Assembly: GCA_021234155.1 (NCBI GenBank)
Contig: JAJEKV010000094.1
Coordinates: 3,458,535 to 3,522,534, forward strand
Direction of reading: 5' to 3'
Length of the DNA stretch: 64,000 bases
Origin: Isoetes taiwanensis
Taxonomy: Eukaryota > Streptophyta > Lycopodiopsida > Isoetales > Isoetaceae
Shown here piece after piece: positions 31,675-42,345 of this stretch. The first letter of the stretch is position 1, and each line of letters begins with the position of its first letter. The notes beneath the pieces are model-generated. The model saw only the letters and a program-made list of their open reading frames with translations. It was not told the origin of the DNA and searched no databases. The position numbers and the translations under genes were made by a program.

Positions 31675-34600
31675 TCAGATCTCTCGGGGCGTTAGTTTAG
31701 CATAATCGATGAAGACTTGGCCCCTAACTCTGATTTTCATCCGGTAAAAGTAGGTAAAGCGCGACGGTCTCATCTTCACAAAAATGCGACCTCCCTTATC
31801 AATATCCACGGCTACACGGTTATGCCCCTTCTTAAGTGCACATGCGATAGTAGTACGAACCCGAAAGCATCAAATGCCAATCTCCGGACGGCGAGAACAT
31901 GTCCGGGAGATGGTTGATGAGCTTTTGTGGTTTACGGTAGTGATTCACAATCTCGCCTTGTGCACTTGGGTCCCGCAATTTACGTAAGACTGGCTGGAAA
32001 CTCTAGGGCGTTTGAAAAGTTTTGACAAAGGCGGTGTTAAAAGTGATCCATGGTCCTCTTCCCATCAAAACTCCAATAAGCTACATGAAGGTACTCTCTA
32101 CCTTGTTGAGCAACCTTGGTCCTCCACCATGGTAGTTGATGTTCGTTTTGTACCTAGTGAAGCATATAAAGTGATATTAGCAAAAACAAGAAAAACACTT
32201 GAAAACCGTAAAGCGAAAATACTATTCCCTAATACACACTACGCTATTAAAGAGAAAAGTAATTGTATACGGAATAAGACTTTACTGCACAAAGTTTTCA
32301 TATCACAACTGGAGAACCAAAGTGATTTTTGAAAGCTGATTCCACCAAGCCGGTACATGCTCGAATGGAACGTAACTAAACGCCAATGTTTGGCCGTTGA
32401 GATCTGCTTAATTCCTTCAATAAAAGCATTAAACTCTGAAAATTTGAAGGGCTGGTCGTCGTGATTCTGCCGTCTTTAAGCTTAAACCCATAGGGAAGAT
32501 CAGCAATAACCAAAGTAAAGTCCCGTGGCTTAACCGTTCCGACAAGGTTCGTCTGCAATCACCATGAATGATTGAATATAAATTGTTTTGATCAAACATG
32601 CGAATCTCTATTGAGTCGGATGGTTCTCGCTCAACAGTTCTTCTTTCGACAATGACCTCTCTTCGTCTTTGTTCTAACCAAATTCATAAAGCCCTCGGGT
32701 AGGTCTTTATTTTTCTTTTTGTTCTAAAAAACAAAACAACAACCTGTCAAGAGATCGCCAAAGTGAGAGAAGGAATTCTAAGTGTAATTACCCAGCCCTC
32801 AAAATTTGGTGAATATTGGACAATGCGCCAATCGGATGTGGCAATTGGGTAGAGTTCCTTGCACCTTTCCCATGTGTCGACGTTTAGCTGCTCCATCAAA
32901 CATGTTTGACATGTTATGGCGTTTTGGCTGCAAAGGCGTTAAGGAAACAATGAGTTTAAACAAAAAAGAATGAAGGCAACGTAAAAGAAAAACAAATACA
33001 AGTCAAGCTAATTGTGATACGGAATACAAACCCTTAACTTGTGATGCTACCTCGAAACAATATCACGAGAAAATAGTTCTACTACTGGGACAAACACATT
33101 GCTTCTCTAAAGGCATGCGTATTCCGAATACACAGGCCAACATTCAGAGGTGAGCAATGTGTGTCCAGAATACACATGCCTTCCTTCACACGGGCAATGT
33201 GTATTCGAATACACAATGCCTTTCTAGAGACAAGCAATGTGTATTCGAATACACAATGCCTTTCTAGAACAAGCAATGTGTATTCGAATACACATTGCCC
33301 GTAAAGAAAGGCATGTGTATTCTGGAATACACTAGCCACAACGATGTTTTTTTGGGAATCTAACATGCAATAACTAATGTTTGAAATTGAAAACTTACTT
33401 GTGTAATTCCTTTGACATTTCTTCTAGGCTAAACTCCTTATCAACAACTTTTTGAGAAGCCGCTTTCGAGAATTCAGGTCGGAGCCAGGCAGCATTTCCT
33501 TCAGACGGTAATGGTCATTTCTTTTTTGGGTACGTCTGAGCTTTTTTTTTTCTTAGGCATCTCCTTTCCCTTGCTCTTTAACTCCCTACGCTCGAACATT
33601 GTAAATATCACGTCACAGGTTCCCAAATCTGTTCAAGAAGATTCCGCGTTAAATAGTTGATTTGCTATTACGGAATACATTTTGTGCTTACCTTGCCATC
33701 TCTAAAAAAGCTAACTGGAACCGGTTTATGGGTATTATCGAGGCCATTGCCTTTTGTTGGCCTCGTCATATTTCGAGCGACATTCAATAGCACCGCGCCT
33801 CCTTAAGCTCCAAGGAAAATGCCGGCTTCTTCAGGTCCTCACCGTACTTTTCCTTGAATATTACGTTACTCACTGCATGAACGGATCTTGTCGATGAAGC
33901 TCATCTTTAGTTTATATTAAGTTTATCGACATTGTGGGTGTTGGCAACGATTTTCGCTTCTTCATCGGTAAGACCACGATGCTTGTATGAGAGGACGAGA
34001 GAGGTACCTCGGGTTCTTCTTCTCTTTATAAAGTTGCCTTCTTGCCTTAAAGGCGTGATTGCCTCCCAAGGCGTGAGTGAGTGTAGGTCTCTGCGTTTTT
34101 CTCTGTCATAGTCCCCGGGGGGTTTGCACTCTTCCCCATCCAACAAGGACAACTATTGGGGCCACATGAGCATTTGGATTGCTCCTTATTACGTCTTCGG
34201 GTTCCTTAAGTGATCGGCATAAATTTTGCGAACCTGAAGTGGCCTTTCACCACTTCATTTTTTCGTGGAAGCTTCATTGAAGTGGATCGGCAAATAAATT
34301 ACACCTTGCACAAACTTGTGCGAGGTTAATCTCTTCCATCTTTTCAAATTGCCTTGTCAACTTTTTTTTTTCTTTTATAGCAACACGGTGCTTTACCCTT
34401 CCCCTTCTTCTTCTTAGGTTCCTCGGAAATATCCTCTCTTTTAAGGCCGTCCGCTTTTTTAGGCTCTTTAGCAGCAATTGTGTCCCTTGGCCGCTTCTTT
34501 GGTGGTGGTGGCCCGGTGGCCTTTCGCGGACCGTGTGATGGACTCCCCGTTGTGATGAGGAACCGCTTCGGGCTCGGTTGCTCATCCTCTTCCTCGGGCT

Positions 34601-35092
34601 CCGGACTACATTTGTAGGGAAGTCTTAAGCTGCGTTGTGCTTGAACATAGTTGATGATGGCACCGAAACCTCTTGCTGATGTAGTGAGCAACATACTTGT
34701 CTGGGAGGGCGAGGATTTACTTTCGCCACTCTAAAATAGGATTCATCAACATGAATAAAGCCTTGGGATGTCTGAAAAGACAGTCTCCCTCGCTGGCCGG
34801 ACTCCCCAGCTACTTCACTCACGGACTGGATGGTGCCCATGCAAACAAATTCCCTCTCATCGTACCTTTTTGCTCCAGCACTCCGACAGACATGTAGGAA
34901 AGTAAGTGTGCTGTACTTTCCAGAAGTACCCCTTGTAAAAAACCATTGAGTTTGAAAGTTTTTAGTAGATGGCGGTATGAGATGACTCCTCAACCCTTCT
35001 CTCGTGGGTGCTTGGTTTTCATTTGGGATTTTAACGGTTCTCTTGTGTTGTTTCTTCTTTGCCTTCTTGTCATTAAAATTGTGTGTAAACAC
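31675..35092 (-). pseudogene. Beta-class DNA amino-methyltransferase-like gene with introns, decayed
   Basis: Minus strand. N-terminal part (35092-34270): QTSQGFIHVDESYFRVAK, then Lys/Pro-rich linkers (EPKKKKGKGK). Middle exons: AAWLRPEFSKAASQKVVDKE ends at a GTAAGT donor (33398); exon 32927-32792 has CQTCLMEQLNVDTWERCKEL; the exon starting at 32723 has NNLYSIIHGDC. Catalytic motif IV is IADLPYG at 32508-32488 (canonical DPPY; here D-L-P-Y), then QPFKFSEFNAF and WRLVTFHSS. The last exon starts at 32153 (HLPDMFSPSGDW) and ends with a motif I-like TTIACALKKGHNRVAVDID at about 31853-31797. Motif IV before motif I is the permuted order of beta-class N6-adenine/N4-cytosine methylases. It has one in-frame stop and at least three 1-nt frame changes. 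The 471-bp intron 32928-33398 holds a palindrome array. Divergent from the DUF7869 gene. Confidence 0.72.
33116..33343. repeat. Palindrome array 1 (TGTATTCGAATACA type), in a methyltransferase intron
   Basis: Six units of about 40 bp. Each has a palindrome of the form GTGTATTC-(CG/TGG)-GAATACAC, three of them TGTATTCGAATACACA, alternating with AAGGCATG- or GGCATTGT-like spacers. It lies wholly inside intron 32928-33398. Isolated half or full copies also occur at 33016, 33668 and 32264, again in intron or non-coding DNA. Confidence 0.9.
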
Positions 35093-35307
35093 GATCTTGT
35101 TAGAGAAAGCAGTGGCAAAAAACTATTCCAGAATACAAAATGTCTTGCGAAAAGGACAAAACAAGGGCAAAAAGAGGACCAAAATGCCAAAACAACACTG
35201 CAATCTTGACAAAAAAACAGGTCTAAACAAGTTTTAAAAGCAGAAAAAACACCTAAAGTCACTACAAAAATCACGGAAAAACTACCTTACAAAACAAAAG
35301 AACACGA

Positions 35308-35645
35308 ATGTGTATTCCACTTTACACCTTTGAGGGAAGGCGTGTGATCCGGAATACACTTTCTCCTTCCCTCAAGGCGCATATTCCGAATACACTTTAA
35401 GCCTTCCCTCCTGTTAAGCGTGTATTCGGAATACACTTTAAGCGCTTTTCCTCAAAGCCGAAGTGTATTCCCGATACACTTACGCCCCTTCCTCGGCGAA
35501 AGTGTATTCCGGAATACACATTCGTCTTCCCTCGAAGGCGAAAACGTATTCTGGAATACACTTTCGCCTTCGAGGGAAGGCGAATGTGTATTCCGGAATA
35601 CACTTTCGCCTTCGAGGGAAGGCGTAAATGTATTCCGGAATAAGA
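35308..35645. repeat. Palindrome array 2 (GTGTATTCCGGAATACAC), between divergent genes
   Basis: About nine units of 36-46 bp. The consensus palindrome GTGTATTCCGGAATACAC alternates with a second palindromic spacer, CGCCTTCGAGGGAAGGCG. Units at 35505-35522 and 35587-35604 are perfect. Copies degrade leftwards. Outliers follow at 35873 and 35950. The array fills the space between the methyltransferase start (left, minus) and the DUF7869 gene start (right, plus). Many short frames over it are artefacts of the repeat. Confidence 0.92.
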
Positions 35646-36022
35646 AACAGACACACAAATGATTGTACCTTGTACTTTCTTACTCACCTCTCCATGTTTT
35701 CTCTATGTATCGGAATCTGACTCAATATTATATTATTGCATTGGCACCGCTTACTTCCAGCTCGACCGAATACGAATCATGGCCTGCGCCAAAATTTCCT
35801 TTTAAAGGTGTCCATTCCGTCTTGCTCGTTTTCTATGTGAAGTGGAATACGTTTGGCCTTACTGTTCTGCTCTAGTGTATTCGGGAATAGCTTTTAGTTT
35901 GCCTTTCGCTTAATTGTTGCAGGAAGTTCTACTTTTAGTAGGCGGGCTTGTATTCTGGAATAAGAAAAGCTCTGCAGTAGAGAAACATTATCTAAACTCT
36001 ACACTGTTTTGCAGTTCTTAAG

Positions 36023-39000
36023 ATGACAAACCGCTTCGTCAACAAACTTCCACCACCTTTCGTTGTCTCAAGCTCGTCTGGTTCTGAGGACACGCTTGGG
36101 ACCAACGTCGTTTCTTCTGAACACCGGAATTCTCCGACTCCTACCTCTGCTTCATCGTTCTTGCTTCTCGAAGACACACCGAAGTCCGGACGAATGGACT
36201 TCCACCACCCTTCCAACCGTCACCCAAGTCCTCGTAGACAAGACACCGCATCTCCTTCCAAAAGAATCACCACTAGTTCGAGCGGGCTGCCACCACCCTT
36301 TGCTCCATCCCCTAGGACTCGCAGGAAGCTCCACAACAAAGGGTGCTCAAGAACAAGCTACCCCCCTTTGTAGTTTAGCCTCTTCGTGCAAACATACAAG
36401 GAACACGTAAAACACGTAAGACCGTGAGATTCACTACAATTTCTCTCACCGGGACTTCACTACAAATGAGGACGAAGCTCCAAAGATGCACTCCTCTTCA
36501 CACAACAAGGGTTGTGACACATGGATTTGCGTAGAATTCCAAATCGCTCTAAAGGAGATGTTTGCAAGAACTCCTTTTCAAGATGGTACAAGAACGGTGA
36601 TGCCACAACCTCTTATGGGCCATCACCACCCTTTAACATCGTGTACCCCGCCTATTCCGGAACAACTTCCGTCGTGGTCATTTTCCTCTACAAGCACACC
36701 ACTTTCAGACCAGGAGAAGTCACCCCCGAGTAGAAGTTTCATCAAGAAGATGAAGACACCAACGAGGAACAAAGAGATTACATGTTCTCAAGCCAATCTT
36801 CAAAGAAATTCAAGGTGGATTTTGGTTTGAGGGCTTGCTCCTCTCGCAAGAAGAAGAAATCTTATGGATGAACAGAAAATGAGGAGACTTTTTGAGAACT
36901 AAATGTTGCTCATTGGGTTGCATCAACAGACTTAACATGGCTAAATTACGGCGGTTAGAGACAACTTCTGATTCCATGACATTGGCGCACTGAATGCCTA
37001 CTTAGCTTATCATGTAAGACCGCATCAAGCAACACCTTCTTGCACTACATTAACCGGGCCAAGAAGTTTGCCGAGAAATGTTTTTATGGTTGTCCACCGC
37101 TTAGGGTCCACAAGAATGTCTAGAATACACAAAAAGATCGACAAAAATCCAAAGAATCGATGATCATTGTGGACCAAGAAGAGTTGTAACCATGCATGCC
37201 CTTACTCGCCGTGGTTCCGATGGAGAAATATTTTAGAGAAACATGTGAGAAGCTACCTAACGACAACATGTATCATTTAACCGATAACATCACCAAAAGA
37301 TGTTTTAATGAGTACAAAGAGAGACTTTCGGCTTGAAGACATCTCTTACTCACACTTCACCCCGGTGTGGAAAAGTGAATTCGGTCTTGTGAAAATTCCT
37401 AGAAAACATAGAATGTCCGCTTGCTCGAGGTGTGCGCAAATTAAAGAGTCAACGAAAACCGCAAAGACAGAGGTCGAAAGAAGTAAGTTCATGTTCTCCA
37501 ATCTCTCACTTGTTTTAGAGAAAATGCTTTGACCCGATTTCTTCTCTGAGATATTGTGCAATGAGAACCTTGCCCGACATCGTGAAACAACAAAGCGTGA
37601 GAGAGAGAAGAAAGCTTGCCAAGCATAGAAAAAAAGCTCTTGAACGCCCAATTTGCAATACATGTCTGTTGTGATTGATGGAATGGACCAAAAAAACAAC
37701 TCTACCACATTTCTTGAACATTCCTAAAGATGTGCCGAGGAATGTTTTGTTAAGGTCCACCTTGTAGGAGCTATGGTCTTCAAAGGAAGTCTAAGGTGCA
37801 AAGTTTTTTGACGTATCCAAACTTGCATGGTGACCCCAACCTCACAATTACAATTCTTAACAAGGTCCCAGGCGAGCAAGAGCAATTACCACCCGTGCTT
37901 TATCGCAACTTGACAATACTACAAGGGAGAACAAGAATCAAACACTCTTTGCGCATCGTGCCATGTTAGTGGAGCTAGGGATCTTTAGAAAAGTGAAGCT
38001 CGGTTTCTTACTTGTAGGCCACACTCATGATCAGTTGACCAAATGTTCAGCCAGATTTTACGTTGCTCCTTAGAAGGAAGAAGGCTTTACTGTCTTCCTT
38101 CTTTAGTTCGAATTATTGAAGATTCTTACACTCCTACTCCAAAGTGGTCGATCTTCTTAAAGAGACCGCTGATTTGTGAGAGTTTGTTTTCTCTCAGCGT
38201 TCAAGCAGAGAACAAAATTTGTGAACAAGTTGAATGATCTCACCTTTCAACATCATATCAAGTTCTACTTGAAGGATGGCCAAAGCTTCTTCTGACGGGG
38301 AAGAAGTATACCACAACTAAGGACCTGAGTCCCCCGGTTACGCTTCCTTAAATATATTCCGGACACTTCCTTCATAGAACGTGCTGAGCAACTTCCTCTC
38401 AAAAATCCTAAGGAGTCCAAGCAGAAGAAAAGTACCCCGAGTCATCCTTAAAAAGCCATTGAAAATGGAATTTCCTCAGGGCTTTAAGTACTTCTTAGAA
38501 GAAGATCGGGATGTGGTGGAGTAATTTCTTTCTCGAACAGAAAATTGTTGTACAAAACATATAGCTCTAAGACAGTTGCAAGAACCATTTCAATGGCCTA
38601 ACACCTTCCATCAACCCCAGCACCAAGCAGGTCCAAGCAGTGCTACATTTGCACCTGAAGTAGAAGACGAGGAGGACCGAGTCATGTACCTCGGACCAAG
38701 ACGCAGGAATGAGCCCCAAGGTAATATCACAGAAATTACCAAAGGTATGCTAATTGCTCTTCCGACTGAGGAGGATGACAAAGGTCGACCGTTCTGGATA
38801 GCAAAAGTGCTTGACACAGTCAAGGAGGAAGGCTTAGTCACTAAACTCAAGATTCATTGGCTTGCAACACGCTCAGAAAATGCTTTTGAAGGTAGATATG
38901 AGTTAGAAATGAGAAGCCAAGGAAAAGGGAGAAAGTCCAAGAAGGTGGGTTGTAGGGACGAAATGAACCTTAATGACGTGACTATATTGTGCTATGATTT

Positions 39001-39271
39001 TAAATTGAAATCGACAATCGCCTACTTAAGACTATCAATTTGCTTAAAAAAGCTTGTAATTATGAAGAAGATGATGAAGAAGGTGGTGACAATGCTTCAC
39101 CGTCTCGTTGATAGTGATGAGGAAGATAACTCAAGCACTTCCTCGAGTGACAGTGAAAGAAGTGAAGGTGATGACGATGGCATAAATGAACATGAGGGCG
39201 CCCCGATCCCTCTCATCACTCCTCACACTTTTGCACATAACCGAAGTCTTAGAAAAAGATCAGAATTTTGA
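36023..39271 (+). pseudogene. DUF7869-type transposase-like gene, divergent partner of the methyltransferase
   Basis: ATG 36023 opens a Ser/Pro-rich N-terminus (MTNRFVNKLPPPFVVSSSSG). Conserved blocks then follow in shifting frames: HFTPVWKSEFGLVKIP and the Cys pair of CSRCAQIKE (37350-37450), VVIDGMDQK (37670-37697), QLDNTTRENKNQTLFAHRAM (37907-37966), and LGFLLVGHTHD (38000-38033) continuing one base out of frame as VDQMFSQIL. The C-terminal ORF 38576-39271 has GMLIALPTEEDDKGRPFWIA, a BAH-like or tail segment common at the end of such proteins, and an acidic Ser-rich tail. The order matches the minus-strand copy at 1-2.3 kb. Indels break it at least five times. It is named from motif memory; biochemical role is inferred to be DNA transposition. 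Confidence 0.68.
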
Positions 39272-39502
39272 TGTGAATATGAAGATTCTATCTTCAAATT
39301 TTGAGAATACTACAGTTTCAATTACAGACTTACTTCAATTTTTTGTTAAATATTTTATCCTCTGAAATTAGAGTTTCTCTCTTAAAACATACTTTAAGAA
39401 CATTCTTTTTGCTAAGAAAAGTGACACTTTAAAAAAGTCAATTCCTTCGTTGCAAAAAAAATATTGTCTTGGGGGGGGGGGTCAAAATAGAATTTCATGC
39501 TT
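39272..39502. other. Low-complexity gap
   Basis: AT-rich sequence with homopolymers, including a run of about 11 G at 39471-39481. No gene seen. Confidence 0.5.
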
Positions 39503-42345
39503 CTTTTTTTTTTTTAACCTAATTTTACCCCCTTTTCGTAAAAAAAAAAAGGGAATCTTTAAGTGAATATTCCTTTTGCTCTCGTTTCAATGATTTGCTC
39601 CCGCTTTAATCAATCTTGTTTACGCTTTAAGTGCCTCGCAATCTTTCTTTGTCCCGACACGGGCCTCGTTTTACTTGCCCACTCCCCGATGAGAACCACC
39701 GAAGCTTGCTTGTCTTTCCAAAGATTTCAGCGTTGGGGACCCATCGCTATGGTCAAAGCAAGATGGGGTAAGCGTGTATCAGCCATAGCGACCACCTTTT
39801 GGAAGTAAACGATATGGCGCTCCAATGCAGCCCGTTGGAGGGTAGAAAGCCCGTCTCCTGAGTAGGATGCGTGCGGAACCGTGGACTTCACCCCCCTGGG
39901 GCCCGTGCCAAGAAGGCCTTCGCACCTTCGCCGAGGTCATTCCATGTGTTGAGGGAGATGACCGGACCCCACACTTGCCCCATACAACAGGACCGCCTCA
40001 ACCAAGGCCCTCAAACAAATGTGGATCAGGTGGCCCCAGTACAACATAACCGCCTTTTGTGGCTGTTGTTCGCATGGCATATAGTGCTTTCCAACCCGCG
40101 GACCCGCAACCCCGATAGCCGCATCCCAATGGGTGGTAGTTGAGAACTCAATCCCCAAGTACTTGTAGGTTGGAGCCACCTCTACCTCTTGCCCCTGGTA
40201 AGTGAAGGTGGGAAGCCTTGGTCGATTTGACGATGCAACTAGCGAAACCCTAGTTTTGGCCAAGTTTACTCGCATGCAGTGAATTGGCAAAAGTGTCAAG
40301 AGCATCCAGTGACGCCGCATGTCCTCCGGAGTGTAGGCCATGAGGTTGACATCGCCGGCATATATGAGTTGCCTGGATTGTGTGATGCATGAGATGTAAT
40401 GTCGCACCTCCATGCTCGAGAGCCAATCTTCCAACCGACAATGTATAGGCCAAAGAGTGGGGCGTAGGGGCAACCCCGACGCGACTCCAATGCTACCGAT
40501 ACCGGTTGTGCTGCTGGTGTGATACGGCCCGAGCATGCCTCGTGCAGCCTATATATAATCGCATTCCGCAAGTCCGGGGGGTCCCCCGTCGCAATCATCC
40601 CCGAGCTTGTTACTGGGGTAATCGTGTCGAATGCTTTTGCAAAATCAACGGAAACAACGATGCGTGGTCTCACGGGCGATTCTGCTATCCTCAATCAATG
40701 TGCGCAGAGTGAAGATATGATCAATGGTGGAATGTCCGGGCGGAAACCCGCCTGTAAGAGCTCGCACCTCCGCTTTCCTCTGCCGCCCCACGCAGCTCAA
40801 GGATGCCCGACCAACGCGGTTTTGCAAAGAGAGAGCTGACCATAATAGTAACGTAGTTGGTCGGGTATTGAGGGTCCCCTTTGTAGATGGGCACTACTGT
40901 TAGTGGTCCATTGGCGTAGGGGAAGCCTTCTCGCAATGCTTTATTGAACAATGCCGTGAGGACAGGCACCGTGGAGGCCCAGCCCATTTCGTGAAGTTCT
41001 GCCTGCATGCCATCTAAATCACCTGCCTTCCCATTAGTTAGACGTCAGAGGCCCATGATAACATCCCCTTCGCGGATAACCGTGAGCCATGCCTATCCGT
41101 GGAGGGATGGTGCCCGCCTTTCGAGCCGGTCGTACCGCTGGGTAAAGTAATTGCACTCATTGCTCGAGGTGATGTTCCCCGTAACGTGGGCTTGCTCAAG
41201 ACCCTTCTCCGTATGTCCCGAGGTGCCGGGTCCGAGGAGACCAAACATCTCAAGGTCGATGCTCACCGCAAGGTATCCGGCCTTCTTGTTCTTGAGAAAT
41301 GAGCGGTATTGACCGATGGCCCGTGGGCGGAGATGGGATCGATGACTTTGCCTGGAGTGTGCGTTTGAGCTCCCAGACACTCATCATCAAACCATTTGTT
41401 GCGGGAAAGGTGGTAGTGCATGTGGTTCGCCGCGGCGGCCTCTCCCAAAGCATCTTTCAGCCAAGCCCGAAGCAGTCGACTCAGCCAGATTGCTCTTGAA
41501 GTGTGGGGAGTTGCAGCAGTCCGCCAGATCATGCTCAAGCGGTGGGCATAGGTCCCCGCATCGGTCGTAGTCCAGCGCAAATGGGGCACCCGTGTGTTGA
41601 AGCGGCGAGGGTGCACGGAAGCCTCCCAATGGAGATGCATGAACAGGGGCGGTGGTCCGAATCTACTTCCTCGTCCCGAAAGTAATCCGTCCGATGGAAA
41701 AATGAGTAACCCAGTGCGGATCCCGCTCCCTCAACCCGCCAGATAATCCACCACACCGAGCCGCCCCTTGGTTCTCCTGTCTACAAGTGTAGCAACCGGA
41801 AGACGGCCATTGTGCCAGCCCATTACAAATAACCAGTGTCAAAGATACTATCTAGCAACAACAATCAGCCGCCATAGCGCCGGGGCTTCATGGTCAAGAT
41901 CCGATATCCTTGACCAAGCCATCTCTCGGGGTTCAACCGCAAGACGCCCTCCCGCCGGGGATCAAATTTTGAACCTCGCGGCTCTCGTGGCGTGCATTAA
42001 AGTCGCCAAGCAACATAACCCCCGCCTAATTGTTTGTCTTTGGCCAGATGTCATCATATAGATCGACATAGGGCCCAATCGATCCACATCCAAATGAGTG
42101 TGATAGAAGTTGCTCTCGGCATGTGGAAAGTAGCATCTTTGCTATGAGGAGAGTGTCGCCATCGCTGGCATCTTTGCACGCCGCGCACCCACAAGTAGCG
42201 ATTGTGCTCATGCTCTGCTTTGTGCAACGAGACCGAAAGTGCCTCAAGGTTGCACGGTAGTAGCAGGCAACGCCGCCATGCCCTCGCTTGCCTGTGCACT
42301 CATTGAACACCGAGAAATGCAGATAGCCTGGGAGGTCCGGCATTC
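39503..42345 (-). mobile_element. Non-LTR retrotransposon (LINE) with APE-type endonuclease and RT, 5'-truncated
   Basis: A poly-T at 39503-39515 is the poly-A tail read from the other strand. Minus-strand motifs in order: endonuclease pieces RGHGGVACYYRATL (near 42280), GDFNARHESREVQN (near 41990) and DSDHRP (the SDH motif, near 41655). Then RT blocks: PLTVVPIYKG (near 40900), GGFPPGHSTIDHIF (near 40740), VSVDFAKAFDTI (near 40630), RRGCPYAPLFGLYI (near 40470) and YAGDVNLM at about 40360, where YADD is expected. A C-terminal tail with LERHIVYFQKVVAMADTRLP follows near 39800. The first about 60 residues of the endonuclease are missing. Several frame changes and the A-G substitution at the active site mean that it is dead. 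Clade not assigned. Confidence 0.88.

Noticed and set aside
35308-35645. CRISPR-like repeat array
   Set aside because: Spacer segments are themselves repeated and palindromic, the context is eukaryotic, and no cas genes are present.
35397-35687. ORFs over the palindrome array on both strands
   Set aside because: They encode the repeat itself (SGIHxRLPSKAKVY-like tandem units) and appear in several frames, so they are not genes.
31176-39560. AAAGATTCCCTT at 31176-31187 and its inverse at 39549-39560 as terminal repeats of the transposase/methylase unit
   Set aside because: Only 12 bp, no matching target duplication, and the right copy lies in the tail of the LINE, beyond its poly-T. Probably chance.
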